The notes below the pieces were generated by a model. That model was not told the DNA's origin. It made no database searches and worked only from the letters and a program-made list of their open reading frames with translations. From positions 20,190,414-20,254,413 of the forward strand of contig OY754967.1 in NCBI GenBank assembly GCA_963576475.1: a stretch of 64,000 nt of DNA, written 5' to 3'. Position numbers and translations under genes: made by a program. This DNA is from Molanna angustata (taxonomy: Eukaryota; Arthropoda; Insecta; Trichoptera; Molannidae). This document shows positions 32,151-47,262 of this stretch, piece by piece (within the stretch, counting starts at the first letter, position 1; each line of letters starts with the position of its first letter).

Positions 32151-34003
32151 ATATAAGTTACTTTTGATCATTTTTCTCACCGTTATTTTATTTAATCTCT
32201 TAGTGACAGACCTAGCATAGTTCTTTCTATATATAGCTCTGTGCGTGACTCGCAGTCTCTCGGCACTTATTTAAGAAAGAGTTACAATATGAAAAATGAA
32301 AAATTAAAATTTAGACACAAATTTAAAAATCTAAAACAGTCGAAATGCTTACTTCATATTAAACAATGTTTTTGCAAAATATTGTAGTTTAACATTTAAC
32401 AAATTAAACAGATAACGAGGGAAACCTCCGCATATATTTCAGGGGTACATTCGTATTTATTTTTAATAGAGAGAATTTTCAGATATTGTGATTCTGAAAC
32501 TGTCAAGCACAATACAATAATTTAACCGTCTCTTTATTTTCAATACGATGATCAGTACCTATTGGCTGAGTAGGTAAATGAGGAAACGCCAATGCAACTA
32601 ATCATACTTGAGTGCTTTTTTTGCCTTTATTTGCAAGGGCAGGGCGTTAAGATTTCAAAACATAATTCTCTAGGCACAAACAGGTCAAATCAGATCGAAA
32701 CTAAATGAAGAAGAATAATTCTCTAGAATGATTATAATAAATATTCATTATACTTCGTTTGCAAGCATTGTTTTAACTATGATAATAATCACTGATGAAT
32801 TATAAAATTAATGTTATAATATGTTTTATTAATTTTTCCAATGAGTGTTTGTTATAAGGTACTACTGCTGGATCAAACGGTTAAACTCATGTTCTTTTTT
32901 TGTGCGATTAACGGCATTGCCTTGTTCGACAAAAGAATTACAAGGATTGGGGGAAATAGACTTTTAGATTGGACGAAGTTATCAAAAAGATGATACCATC
33001 CTGGGGGGGTGGGTGATCTCAGCTATGATGTTATTCGACACCATCTGACAAAGTTCCCGGCCAAATGGAGCGGAAGCCGCGAGCGCTGATTCGCTCAATG
33101 GGATAGAAGTGGAGTTAATGGGATTCGAAGGTGGAATGTTTTTTATGACAAAAACTTTAATAGGACTCGTAGTTTTCCTATAGCTATTCAATACATTCGG
33201 TTTCGTACAAATATGTAAGTACAAATAACGCTGATACTCGCTTAATTCTATTTATTCATGATTCATCGCTTTTAAAACAACTCCTGATAGTTTTCGTTGC
33301 TAATGGAAATCAATTTTCGAACAAATCGAGAACAATCGAGAGTCATGTTTTTCGAATTTCAATAATTAAATTTGTGTCAAAAATATTTTTAACCGAAAAC
33401 TATCTATTTTACATTGAACTATATGCACTAAGTACTAGTTCATATAAATAAATATACTTAATTATATATAATAAATACTTTTTCGTACATTTATCTTAAC
33501 ATAAAATATGTGTAAAGCATACATAAAACTATGGGTACTTTGTACTCAATAATAGGTACCTATTTATTTTTATTTATTTGAATCTTCTTGTACATACAAT
33601 TTGTACACTGGCAGGCTTATTGCCTAATGGCAATTTCTTCCAACCAACCAGAGTTAATGTTAAGTATACAAAACAATGTGTACTATGGCAACAAAACAAT
33701 GTGTACTATACCTACTACATTGCTTATTTTTAATACCTAGAAATAAAACTGTCATTATTGGCAACCATTTTATACGACACCATAATGATATTAACCTTCT
33801 CGCTGTGCACGTGTTGATTGTACCATAGGAGATTTTTGCAAGTTTTATAAAGTTATCTATAAAATAATTACCAATAGGTATCACTGAATATATATTGTGT
33901 AAACTTTTTTCTTCATTTTAAGGTAAAAATAATATAATTTTATATATTTTTTAAAATTATGTATAGTTATTTAAATAAATACTTAAACATGGTACTGAAA
34001 TAT
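32151..34003. other. mostly AT-rich stretch, no gene seen
   Basis: A small GC-richer patch at 32995-33135 is open on the - strand (80 codons, with P-I-N-S-T-S-I-P-L-S-E-S-A-L-A-A-S) but matches nothing I know. A short SINE-C-like piece (GGCAATTTCTTCCAACCAACC) lies near 33628-33650. Confidence 0.35.
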
Positions 34004-35434
<1,431 letters not shown>

Positions 35435-35580
35435 AGGTGGGTCGATGGCACGAGTGGGACGAGTTCGAATCCTGCCTCGACCGATTTCGTTCACCTATAG
35501 CACAAGCATTTATTAGCTTATTTTAGGGAACGTAGGAAGATGTATATGTACTTGTTTAACAAGGACATATTCATTTTTTA
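35435..35580 (+). mobile_element. SINE family A with deleted tRNA-like centre
   Basis: Starts GGTGGGTCGATGGCACGAG and jumps to GAGTTCGAATCCTGCCTCGACC. About 30 bases spanning the D loop and anticodon arm are missing, but the body (GATTTCGTTCACCTATAGCA) is well kept and close to the copy at 3247. Confidence 0.7.
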
Positions 35581-36189
35581 TTTTAAAAAAAAATATATAA
35601 AAACCAATGGCAAACAAATAAATATAAATCAGATATTAACAAAGACCTTATATACTGATATTAATGACACATCTGTAGCAGTAAAATTCTTACTTTTCGA
35701 AGATTCTTTTGTTAACAACATGTATTGTGCTTTTTAATATTAGCGTTGAGTACCTATTGTTTCAATTTTCATTCCGAACAAGCGTTATATTGAATACTAC
35801 TGATTGAATGTGGGAAAAACACATTATTAATAAAAAAAAATACGTTTTTGAAAATAAATTTAAAAAAAAAACTGATCCTACAAAGCACTCATTGCAGGGT
35901 CTATTGCCTTACAAAAAATAACCGATTTTTTTAGTAAATTTATTTGATAATGAACCGGTTAAAGCAAGATTTGAACCCAAGTCCGCTGGATTGTTGCGCC
36001 ATTGGACTAATATTTTATTTTATTTCATTTTACAAACATTTAAATACAAACACTCATATCCATAACATATATACACAAAATGAGTTACCAACACATGGAC
36101 CAGTGAAGACTCTCGATATTACCGATAAATAATTAAATAAATAAACAAGCACAAAAAATGAAGTTAAATGGAGCAATCATAAAGCGAAC

Positions 36190-36415
36190 GTCATATTTTA
36201 CTTATGTTTCGTGATAACAATTACTATGTCAAATATTAATTTAACACGTACCCGATAACAAGTTGCCACATTCTAGAGACTTATGACATTAATCGTCTCA
36301 CAGATCCAGACTGAAAACACCATTAAAAACTGTGTCTCCACTGGGAATCAAACCCGGGACCTTTGGTCCAGTAGTCAGATATCCAACCAACTGAGCCATG
36401 AAGGCCACGAGGTAT
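36190..36415 (-). mobile_element. SINE family B copy
   Basis: Head on the - strand ends at about 36415 (GGCCTTCATGGCTCAGTTGG), box B CCCGGGTTTGATTCCCAG, then the GACGATTAATGTCATAAG body. It lies about 285 bases from another copy in the same orientation. Confidence 0.75.
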
Positions 36416-36699
36416 TGTCAGATAGGTATTTTTGCTTTTACCTTTTTTTTAAATATGTTTAATGAGATAGACAATGCAATATCAGGACTTCCATAGCCTT
36501 GCTGATTGTACTTCAAGTGAAGAGCTAAAAAATTCAATATTATGAATTGGAATAGATAATAAAGTACGTTCAGCATATCGGAGTGGATGCCCGTGGCTTG
36601 TAAGATAAGTGAATTTTTATTTTATTTTTCATTGCAATGTGAAATTTTATTTGATTTACTTATTAAAAAAAATATTCAAAATGTAACTGTACAAACAAC

Positions 36700-36832
36700 C
36701 CGATATGATATTAATCATCTCACAGATCCAGACTGAAAACACATTTAAAAACTGTGTCTCCACCGGGAATTGAACCCGGGACCTTTGGTCCAGTAGTCAA
36801 ATACCCAACCAACTGAGCCACGAAGGCCGACG
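36700..36832 (-). mobile_element. SINE family B, 5' half
   Basis: Head GTCGGCCTTCGTGGCTCAGT with an intact-looking box B (CCCGGGTTCAATTCCCGG); body cut after the GAGATGATTAATATC block. Confidence 0.7.
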
Positions 36833-37019
36833 TGAACGAAGTGAAGCGAACAACTGCGCTTCATAAACGTATTCCGAGCATAGTTGGTGGTGTAGTGGGG
36901 CACTAATCGCCCTGCCACCCTTGATGGTCGCTCATTTTTGTATACCTTAAAAAATACAATTTAATTAATTATGGCATTTTTTTCTATTTTAAAAATAATA
37001 ATTACGTCCATGTAACAAG

Positions 37020-37168
37020 TAGATACATATTCATCCTCATACATTCCATAAACTTAAATATAAACACTTGTCATGAAATGCTTGTTTTCGGTGAACGAAA
37101 TCGGTGGTGACAGAATTCGAACTCGTGACCACTGAATTCTATCGACCACTCTACCACCAATCTTTATC
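37020..37168 (-). mobile_element. SINE family A copy
   Basis: On the - strand: GGTGGTAGAGTGGTCGATAG head, box-B-like CACGAGTTCGAATTCTGTC, then CCGATTTCGTTCACCGAAAAC and an AT-rich tail. Confidence 0.65.
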
Positions 37169-38814
37169 TTGACTAGGTCGAATTATATTCTCAATTAAAA
37201 ACACTGTTTTGCTTATAAATTTTTATCACATTCATTGATTGCTATTTGGATAGTCTTCTCCTATGACAAAATAACTATTGACGAATTTAATAAAAATTTA
37301 GAGTCAAAACGGGTATGGCATCCAAAATATTGTGTTTTTATTGTCTTTCTTCTATAAAGAAATTCACTCTGTGTTGGCGCCAAATGTCATTATAATAATT
37401 GTTGTATTTTTTATTTTTATATGAAGTGACATATAATAAATCTAGCAATCATTGCCCGTCCCACATCCAATATTCAGTCACCTTTCATACCGCGTCCTCC
37501 TAAGACAATCCGCATCTCACCTGTTTTACCGCTCCTCTAAACTCACTGAAGTCATTAAAATTGCTCTCACCGCGCGTGTGAATAAAGTGACAAGTTGTGA
37601 CCATCCTACCAAGGCAGAAGACCAGGAATAATTCAAGTAAGTGAGTGATTCATCTAAATCTTTCCTTCTACCTTGCAGTTGTTGCAACGAATCGCCCTAC
37701 AAAAATACAGTCCACTTTTTTAGTTTATAATTTCATATTCGCTTCTTCACTCTGCAAAGAGTGCTTTGTATCGTTTTTCTTTATTTATATAAGTTAAAAT
37801 AATGCACTTGCTTCGGCAGTACATTACATACATTCTTCTTAGTTAAAATAATATTTACATTCCTTTATTTGTCATGCGGTTTTCATGTTTTAATAATCTA
37901 CTTACATATTTAAATATTATGGCTAGGTAAAAATAATGTTTTAACACGTTTATAAACGAGCAGTTATATTATGTTTAAAATGTGGACAGTAAAAACCTGC
38001 TTAAATTAGGTTGAATTTAACACCTAGTTACTATAATAACTCGGGATTATTAGATTCTGTCAGCACCGCATTTCAAGTTCTGCCATTCTGCGATAAGGTC
38101 GCGTAAATTCCTACCTTCCAATTTATATCCTTTTTACTGCTTCATTTTCCCAACAACTATACCTAACACAAACAACCAGTACCACCTGACATTTCACACG
38201 GGCCAACAAGGGTGACCTATACTTCCAATTGCCTTTTATTCGGCTTATTTTTCCCCATATCCCATTATTGATATATTCGGTAGTCGCTACTGATATTGGA
38301 TATATTTCTATTATTTCCTTCTCGATTATTTATTTCAATTCTATTTTTTAGACGTACTAACCACGCTATATAAAATAACCCATTTCTGATATATAAGATG
38401 TAGGATATAAAACCAACTTATCGGTACAATATAATAATGATAAAAATACAATTAATTGTTTTTTTTAAATATACCTACTTATTCGAAAATGTAAAGTTTG
38501 TAATGCCTAAATATGAATTGTATCACGGATTAATTTTAACTAAAAATAAAAAAAAAATATCAACAGGTAAAGGATTGCGCAGAATTTTCTAAGAAATGTT
38601 TTGTAGTTTTTTTAGCAAAAGTTGTGACTCATAAGCATTCCCGTTTGTATGACACAATTTTCGTATAGATAATATAATTTCAAAAATGTAATTTACAACT
38701 CAGATGACACACTATCTTTTTCATCTTTTTTGATGGTATTGTAGCATCCAGGCAAATAATTGACCTACAGGAGTTTGATTATTATAATTTTTTATCTTAA
38801 TACAATTTTATAAA
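37169..38814. other. AT-rich stretch, no gene seen
   Basis: A less AT-rich patch at 37440-37640 has no clear frame. Nothing else supported. Confidence 0.4.
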
Positions 38815-39135
38815 TCTACTAGCGGACCCGACAGACGTTGTCCTGCCCGAACATTGGCTTGTCTGCTATTATACTTACCTGCTATTGCTATTAGCACCAT
38901 GGCATATTCCACAATATGGGGTAACCAGCGACAGGTTTACGGGTGTGCATTATCTCACAAAAGGAAGAACTACACATACATGAATACCCTCACATCTGCA
39001 GTCTCGTTATATTTTCGATTACCCGGCTCTCACGGGATACTTAAAAATGATAATAGAAAAAAAAACGTCAAAATCGATCCAGCCGTTCAGGAGTTCAGTG
39101 ACATATACACGTACAGAATAATTATTAAATTCCTG
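38815..39135 (+). mobile_element. dispersed element F
   Basis: Starts CTACTAGCGGACCCGACAGA and ends AATCGATCCAGCCGTTCAGG plus ACATATACACGTACAGAATA, ends I associate with small insect retro-derived repeats. A fragment on the other strand at 29330 confirms it is repeated. A 98-codon frame across it is not a gene. Confidence 0.6.
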
Positions 39136-39344
39136 TTTAGGTATAGGTAGGTATCTGAAAAGCTATACCAACTGTTTGCATAATACCAGGCGTGCATAAT
39201 ACATTTTTTATTTACACTGTTACAATTTATGATTCGATTTGTGAATCTAAACCATACAGGGACCCACTGAAACACATGAAAAAAAATATATTTTATTTAA
39301 TTGCATATACGCAAACATTGGATTTTTTCCTGTCGGGAGGCAAT

Positions 39345-39545
39345 GTTTTTTTTGACAATTATTTTAACATCTCAATAGAGACGAAGATGGAATATTATGG
39401 AAGAATCAGGAACTCAATGCACCTAAAGGGCATACGACATGTTATCGGGTGGTTTACGTGATCACTTTATGAGCTTGCGCAACGTTCACCAATTATGCCT
39501 TCTTATTGATTTCCCAATTAGTACATATTTACTGTGTACTAATTT
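39345..39545 (+). repeat. repeat family E, copy 1
   Basis: Shares with 41762-41960 the order CATCTCAATAGAGACGAAG, a CACCTA...ATACGA block, TTTATGAGCTTGCGCAACG, TTCACCAATTATGCCTT and TTGATTTCCC. Its first part also forms the hairpin at 53440. Confidence 0.65.
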
Positions 39546-40284
39546 TTTTAGTAGTTGTATTAAAGGAATGTAAAATTATTGATTTATAAATTGTTTATAA
39601 CTATATAACTCTCTATTAACCAATAAAATGAAAATAAATAAATTACACCTACCATCAGGTAAATACAACGTGCAGAAGTTCATACATAAAATACAATATA
39701 TCATTTTTTACATGTTATAACTAGTATTATAATACTAAACTAAGATTTAAACAAACATTAGATGTAACTGAAAGATGAACCACTTATTCAGCATTGAAAT
39801 AATATGTACAATAATTTGAAGAATATCCCCATCTAGTATTTAAAATTCCCTTAAAATTTTTATGTTCATAATTAAATGTCAGTAATGGACTCGCAAAGGC
39901 CAAGATGGCGTTTTTCGTTCAAATTGTGTCATTAAATGTAAATAGTATAAGTTTGTTAGAGAAAATTATTTTATGATGGTTATTACATACAATTTTAGGG
40001 AGAACAAGAAAAAGATTTCACGCAAAATATTCTCACATCGACCATTAAGTTGGTAATACATAGATCGGATGCATCCCGCGTCTCGTCATAAAGAAACTTT
40101 TAGCTTTATATTTTGCAAATTACACCCATTTTATCCTTTTCATAAATTATTCAACGTTACTTTGTAGCATATTTAAAAAGTCCCCTTATTTGTTATTTTT
40201 CTTTATATGAATACACAATACACACACATATACCGACATGCCCATTAATTTTCTCATGTTGTTCTTTATATTAAAGTCCTCTAA

Positions 40285-40402
40285 GAATATTTTATTTATT
40301 TATTTTTATCACATCATTTAAAATATCTCCATCGAATATAGATAACTGCTGCCCAACTAGGTATACCTGTTCTAGGGCTAACAGTGTACATACATAATAT
40401 TT
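40285..40402 (-). mobile_element. 3' UTR fragment of the 13.4-kb LINE family
   Basis: On the - strand it contains GTTAGCCCTAGAACAGG, CCTAGTTGGGCAGCAGTTAT, GTGATAAAAATAAATAAATA, in the same order as 15850-15952. It is truncated to ~115 bases. Confidence 0.7.
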
Positions 40403-40463
40403 TAATATTTCACAGGAGACATATAGGTTTGTACCTATTTGCATTTTTAAAAAGTATCTAAGT

Positions 40464-40692
40464 CGGCCTTCGTGGCTCAGTTGGTTAGATATCTGACTGC
40501 TGAGCCAAAGGTCCCGGGTTCGATTCCCGGACAGACACAGTTTTTAATTGTGTTTTCAGTCTGGATCTGTGAGACGATTAATATCGTAAGTCTCCAGTAA
40601 GTTATTGGGTGCGTGTTAAATTAATATTTGACATAGTACCTGTTAGTTGCCCGAGAAGCAATATTAAATAAATAAATAAATAAATAAACAAT
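40464..40692 (+). mobile_element. SINE family B copy
   Basis: Full order of blocks: GGCCTTCGTGGCTCAGTTGG head, GTCCCGGGTTCGATTCCCGG box B, TTTTCAGTCTGGATCTGTG, a short deletion in the CCAGAATGTGGCAACTTG block, and an (AAAT)n tail. Confidence 0.8.
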
Positions 40693-40899
40693 ATAAACTT
40701 AACTATTGTACACAGATTAAAAAATGGAATTGGAGTCATCATGATTTGCATATACAATATACATATTGTGTATGTTGGTATCTTGTCATTTTTATTTGTT
40801 AATTGCACAAATAATCTGAAATAGTATCTCTTGGGAATACTGAACTGACAGAGCATAGATGTGATCCGCCAAAATTTATAAAAAAAAGAAGAAAAAAAA

Positions 40900-41580
40900 A
40901 CAATTACTTATGTATATTATGTCCATAACATCCTTATATCACGTCTATAATGTTTCTATATTGTAACCATCGTGATAGAATTTTAGTCTCCTACTCCATC
41001 CTATAAACTACTACAAAGTCTTTACTTCAGACCTCGATCCACTCCAGTATACTAGCAGTTTCACCACTACCATTAATATCATAATCATTAGCTATCAGCT
41101 GTCTATAACCTTCCTCATCGACTTCAATGGCTGTATCCCTTGCCACTCTGAGCTGACTCATCAGACTATTAATTGTATACTCATCAGACCTTCTAGCTCG
41201 AGTTCCCGGGTTTTGGCAGCCGGCATTCGATCGCCACTCTAAGGAACTCTCGTTCTCTCTCTGTATAACTCGTTAAGCTTTCTGTATTGCAGACAGTTAT
41301 CCACCACTCGCTGTATTATTCTGGTTATTTCGATGTGAAAAAATGTTGGATTTTAAACGTCTTTCAAAGTACCTTTAGGAAGAAATCAGAATTAAATAAA
41401 ATTTAAAACAAAAACGTCAAAGTAGCCAGGGATAATGTTCCCCTGGAGAGTAAACCTCCTGGACGTCCTTCCAAGATAAGAAAGGACAGATGACGATCCC
41501 TTTCACAGGAGGGAATGCTGACGCAGGACTTTAACAGGCCAGCAAGTCTAAAAAGAGTTGAAGAAGAAAAAAAAATTTAC
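40900..41580. other. GC-richer island, possible decayed transposon
   Basis: The patch at about 41025-41545 is clearly less AT-rich than its neighbours. On the - strand a segment reads S-L-M-S-Q-L-R-V-A-R-D-T-A-I-E-V-D-E-E-G. It has stops and no domain I can name. The end near 41565 has a GAAGAAGAAAAAAA run like a LINE tail. Confidence 0.3.
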
Positions 41581-41761
41581 CATCGAATGTTCTTACATCA
41601 TACATCTAACCATTTCGATTTCTTATTTTTCTGCCTTTTCAACAATCTCATGTGTCCAAATATATATCTTTCACATTACCATAAGTCTATCGTTAGTCAT
41701 AATCAATTTCTACAATGATCCAATGTTAAGTAAAAAATGTTTATAATATGGTAAATGTGAA

Positions 41762-41960
41762 ATTTTTATGACAATTTTTTTTAAATCTCATTAGAGACGA
41801 AGTTATAATATTAACGAAGAACGGGGAAATCTAGGCACCTACAGAGGATACGATCTGTCATCAGCTGGTCTACGCGATTACTTTATGCGCTTGCGCAACG
41901 TTCACCAATTATGCCTTTTTATTAAGTTCCCTGTCGATACAATTTTTTTAAGTTCTATAT
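41762..41960 (+). repeat. repeat family E, copy 2
   Basis: Parallel to 39345-39545: CTCATTAGAGACGAAGTT, CACCTACAGAGGATACGA, TTATGCGCTTGCGCAACG, TTCACCAATTATGCC, ending AAGTTCCC. Confidence 0.65.
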
Positions 41961-42940
41961 ATTTTATTCATAGACATTATAGTTCTTGAAAATAAGCTTT
42001 TGCCATCACCAATGCGTATGTATGTAAAATATATCCGTATTTGCAACTTTAAAAAAATATTCGATGGTAAATATGAAATTAATCCCGTTAGTTCTCCTCC
42101 GTTTAAACCAAGAAATGGTCGAATTTGGTTGAAATTTGAAATTAGAGATTTTCATCTCAATTCCGCATTAAAACTTCTGAATAACTACTATTGTTTTAAT
42201 GGATTCTCCATTCAACTCTCAATGTATGTAATACGTATAGAAAGGGTTATATAATACTTATATATTATGATAATATATGAATGTGTTATATGAAAATATC
42301 CCTATAACTTGACCCATATACTACGCTTTTAAATACACTAGGATATTTTAAATACTTCGGTTTCAATAATGCGAGATAAAATCAAAACCCAGTGACCTGT
42401 GAATTTTCATTTTGATTCACTCCATTTACATATTTTATCAATGTTGAACTTACCTGACACTGGGAGGAGCAGGCCATGGGAATATTAATTAATCTATTTC
42501 AGCGTCCTTATGTTGGATTTTGTGACAAGAGTCGCTCCTTTATTTTTACGAAATATTCTAATTGCTTGTTTATGTTCAAAAACTATTTTCTCCGATACAA
42601 TTTATTATTATCATCCGATTAAATAATTACTTAGCAAATATTGCTTTCAACGTTTTATACAATTTGTATTACAAAAAGTTATTAAATTAATATAATAACT
42701 TTTTTGTTTACATCACTCAAAAGTGGTTTAAACCTAAAAGTTATTATTTTAATTATTTAAATGAACCACTAAGTAATAGGTGCAAAGTATCAAGAGAATA
42801 CAAAACTTATTTATGATGCCTTGTTGTTGATTATATCGATTTTTTGTAAAGTTTTTTTGTATATTATGTTGAATTTTGGTGTTTTTATAAGAAAATGATG
42901 CAAACAATTCTGTTAAATAAGCTTTGTTTTTAAATTATTT

Positions 42941-42995
42941 TGGTGTCTGTTACTTTTAATAACAGATATATTTTTATTAAAAGTAACAGATACCA
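42941..42995. repeat. 22-bp-arm hairpin
   Basis: TGGTGTCTGTTACTTTTAATAA at 42941-42962 is repeated inverted at 42974-42995 with one mismatch, loop 11 bases. It may be a short MITE remnant. Confidence 0.7.
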
Positions 42996-45900
42996 AACAA
43001 TAATAGTATATAGATATGAACCACAACGTAAGAGCACTTTATCATCGATCAATCCACCCGATTAATCCAACCCCCGGCCTTACCCCAGACATTCCTTTAT
43101 ATCAATTCCCCTACTCCCGAAGATTGCCGATCTCCTGTTCGTTGAATCTCGTAAACTGCTATACAGATTGCCTGTTGAAAGGCGCAACTTCAATATATGT
43201 ATTATAATTATTTTTTTTGTTATCTTTTTATTTTATTTTTATGTACAGATACTTTGAATCGCTTAAAACTTTTGGTATTTTTGTTTATATGTATTTAGGT
43301 AGGTAGGTACTCATGTGAATGAATTAACTAAACAAATATTTAATAGTTTAGTTATATTTTTTTCTCTGCATATTCTCAGCATAAATCGTGACGATTTGTA
43401 TGGTGTAACATTGATATACAAATAATGTTACATAGTCACATAATGGACATTTTCATACTTTTCATAATTGTGCACCAAAAATGACATAATTTAACACATG
43501 TAATAAAATCAGTATTAGATTTTTCAGATCTAACGCAGGCAACGTTCCTCAATCGCATAAAGTATAGATTTTTTATTCAATCACCAGACTTAAACATCAA
43601 AGGTTCCAATATGATTTGATGGTAGATATTTACCTGTAAACGATTCATCGGAGAATCATCCTACAACTACCTACCTTTAGGTACTGAAGCTGAACATAGT
43701 CCTAGAATTTCTTATACCTCTGATTTCTTTTTTTGTAAACGATCTTTTGAAATATACTACATTGACGCTCATAAAATTCTCATTTTCTAAATTGACTTGG
43801 GTAGGTACCTACCCACGCACTACAAGTTGACTCTCTAACATGAATATTTCAAAGATAATAAAATATTCATATACAATTCTTTGTCATACTCGAAATATCC
43901 ATACGAGTTTCGCATTGTAATTTTAAGATGTCCATTTTCTCATAAAATGTCGTCTAAGTCGTGTTGATATGTTATAAAGGAAACTTGTGACCTCATTAGA
44001 AATGAACAAACGAGACTTTTTTATATTCAGGAAAATATATATATACATCAAAATACACGAGCAGAACAAGAAAACTCGATGAGTTAAATTGCTCTAGCTT
44101 TTCTTTGAAATATTTGTAGACTGAGATGCCTTAAAAAACGGCAATTAAGTATTATTCCTACAAAGAAGCTCTAAAAAACTAAGAAGTATAAATAAAAATT
44201 GCAAATGTCATACGTTAAAAAGTATATATTTAAGAACGAGTTAAAGAAATCTTTGTTCTTGATGAAATTCTGTTTCATTAATCGGTATTTTTTCGATTTT
44301 CTCTCAGCAGCGACTGATCACGGTTCGAAATAAAATAAATTTATATTTAGGTAGGTAATGTTATTTTTTTATATTAAATCTTTTAACACAAAAAGATAAA
44401 ATAATCCTGGAAAAATATACATGATTCTCTGTGAAAATCTCGTCCGTTTTTGGTTACAAAATAAACATTTCTTTAATATAATCCATCTAGGCTATACCTA
44501 CAGTAACTATAAAATTTCAGAATATCAGATTACACCCATTGAATACAAAAAAATGTATGTTAAGACCCCGTTGAGAATTTATCTATTGCATAAAGAGAAA
44601 AAGGGAAAGAAAGAGGGAGAGAGAAAAGGGATTATTAAATATGAGGTTTTCTCAAATCTTTAGTAAAATATATCACTAACTTCTGCCCGATCCCTTCGAT
44701 TTGTATGATGCATGTTTGTCTGCTGGCAATAAACTGAGTGAATTACGATGGGAAAGGCTTGACTTAATATATAATATTTTGCTTCGAAATATCTTAATAT
44801 ATTTATATACCCTTCGCTCTGATATTATATACACTCTGTGAACCATATTGGTGTCCACAAGAAGATGATTTCGATCCTTGTTAATAGAGGATTACTTACA
44901 TAATAAATTACAAACAACATAGACCAATATGTGTATGTACTTGAGACCCTCCCTAGAGATGTGAATTCACTATTAAATTTGTAAGACTTCACTTCATTAA
45001 CTTCAATTTTCCTATCCTTGTTGGGATCAATCCCTGACTAGTTGGGATCAATCCTTTCCTATCTCATCCTGTTTTGTCCGCCCCCAAAATTCTGGGACCA
45101 GCCAGATTTTATCATTCATTATTCCATTAGTTTTAACCAATATATGATAAATGGGTAGAGTATTTTTCCTTACCCTAATAGGTCTATATTTCCTTGAATT
45201 TAATCTTTTGCAATTGAAAATAACACAGTAATGTTTGTAGCTTATGTAATGGTGCATAAAATAATTTATTGTTATTTTGAACCATTGTAAACCCCCTGAG
45301 CTGCGTCTACAATGAACGCCGAGTACACTTAGTGACGCTCTAAGTCGTTCATAATAACCGGAAACAGACGCTCGTAAGGGTCGTATTAAAAGAGTTTTTT
45401 GAGAAAAATGAAAGAAAAAGGTAAGGTCCCGTACTGCGAGAATACTGCTTATGGGACCTTATTTTTTTCTTAAATTATTCTTAAATAACTCCTGTAATAC
45501 GACAACACGACACTCTGATTTATAGGTAACTACTTGATTGTTAAGAAGTTTTATATTTTTTACCTATACTTCAACACTACTATCAAAACACACATCGCAT
45601 CTCGCGAGGGTTTTACCGAGGGTAAAAAATTACTCTTCATAAGCGTTAGGTTACTTACCTATCCTTGATCTTCACGAATATATTTTTTATTCCATAAGTT
45701 TGATTGGAATTACATCAATTTTTAAAGATTCAAGAGAAAACCGTTTTCATAACATAATACCACGGTTTTTCGTTACATTTTTTCACTCACAATATATATT
45801 AACCCCTATATTATTTCCCCATGAGTATTAGATACCAATCGCTTTGTGCTACTATAATATAATTATAGTAATATTAGTCCGGTTTTGTCTGCTTAATGGA

Positions 45901-46599
45901 TTTTCTTATATATTCTCTTAAATTAAAGAGCGATAATGGTTTTATACATCTTATTGGATTTTTTCCGTTCGCTATCTCTCCAAGGAGAACTATACTTATT
46001 ATAAAGATATTTAATAGTTACCAAATTCCTTTACTTATATATTTTTTTGTTATTTGGTTTTGGGATGATGCCAACGCCATACTAACTATTGTCGTGGAGA
46101 GAGAAAGAATAGATTGTGAGAGCAATCCTAGAAAATGGCCTAGCATAAAAGTGTAATAATAAAATAGTAAAACTTTGCCAAATAATAGTAAACTTACTTT
46201 GTTTTTAACAACCTATTTATTAACAACCATAACAAAGTAGTATGTATGTATGTTAGTAGGCACATCAAACTTAAACATTTAAATTGTAGGTATATGTTTT
46301 CAATTGTATATCCTTACAAAATAGTTATATAACAATAGGTATATGAATGTCAAAAAATAATAAATATGTAGGTAAGGATCCCACTAAGGTGAAGCCTGCA
46401 TGTGGGAAACGTAATAAAAATTGATTTTTAAAAATCTTTTTTTTTTATTTTAAGGTACGTACCAGTAACAAAGTGTCACCAACAGAATGATAATATTAAC
46501 ATTAATTTATTATTGTTATCCACTGATAAAGAGATGTGATTAGTGGGATTTTTTATATAATAATGTCGTAATTTAAAAAATCTAAAAAATGTTTACTAT
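42996..46599. other. AT-rich stretch, no gene seen
   Basis: Frames of 60-90 codons here have no domain and Lys/Ile/Asn-rich composition. A weak hairpin AAGGTCCC...GGGACCTT lies at about 45422-45462. Nothing else supported. Confidence 0.4.
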
Positions 46600-46860
46600 G
46601 CGACGGTTCATTCTTTGCTTTTGTATGGAATTGTTGATTGGGGAGAAGCATATAACAATATTTTAAACCAGGAAAAAGTTAAACAACAATTAATAATAAA
46701 GGTTATACTCAAGAAAAAACGTACATTACCCACAAAAACACTTTTTGATACATTCAAAGTTCCTAAAATAGAAGATGTTTATAAAAAACGTCAATTTTAC
46801 ATTTTTTTTAAGATAATGTATTGCAAAAGTTGAAAAAAATATGTCACTACCATTCAAAGA
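46600..46860 (+). pseudogene. LINE fragment related to the 13.4-kb LINE
   Basis: Frame: L-L-Y-G-I-V-D-W-G-E-A-Y-N-N-I-L, then P-T-K-T-L-F-D-T-F-K-V-P-K-I, parallel to Y-G-I-V-G-W-G-G-C and to the 29943 fragment. Only the C-terminal third survives. Confidence 0.6.
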
Positions 46861-47027
46861 TAAAACATTTTAATAAATTCACTTGACACTAATTTATTTG
46901 AATCAATTGATAACTACAGAATTTAAATTTGATCATTCAGTATATATGTATTTTATATAAAATCAAAAATTAGCCAGATATTTTTGGATGTGTGTTTTGT
47001 TGAATTAGTTTCGTCGTTAGTTTTGTC

Positions 47028-47262
47028 GGCCTTCGTGGCTCAGTTGGTTGGGTATCTGACTACTGGACCAAAGGTCCCGGGTTCGATTCCCGGTGGAGAG
47101 ACAGTTTTTAATTGTGTTTTCAGTCTGGATCTGTGAGACGATTAATATCGTAAGTATCCAGAATGTGGCAACTTGTTATTGGATGCGTGTTAAATTAATA
47201 TTTGGCATAGTAGTTTACCTGTTAGTTGCCGGAGAAGTAGGTACCTACTAAAAATAAAAATA
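47028..47262 (+). mobile_element. SINE family B copy
   Basis: Head GGCCTTCGTGGCTCAGTTGG, box B CCCGGGTTCGATTCCCGG, body GACGATTAATATCGTAAG, CCAGAATGTGGCAACTTG and an A-rich end. This is the most complete + strand copy. Confidence 0.8.

Noticed and set aside
40464..40540. functional tRNA gene on the + strand (also 47028 and 36790)
   Set aside because: Good box A and box B, but part of SINE family B with a shared 150-base body and (AAAT)n tail.
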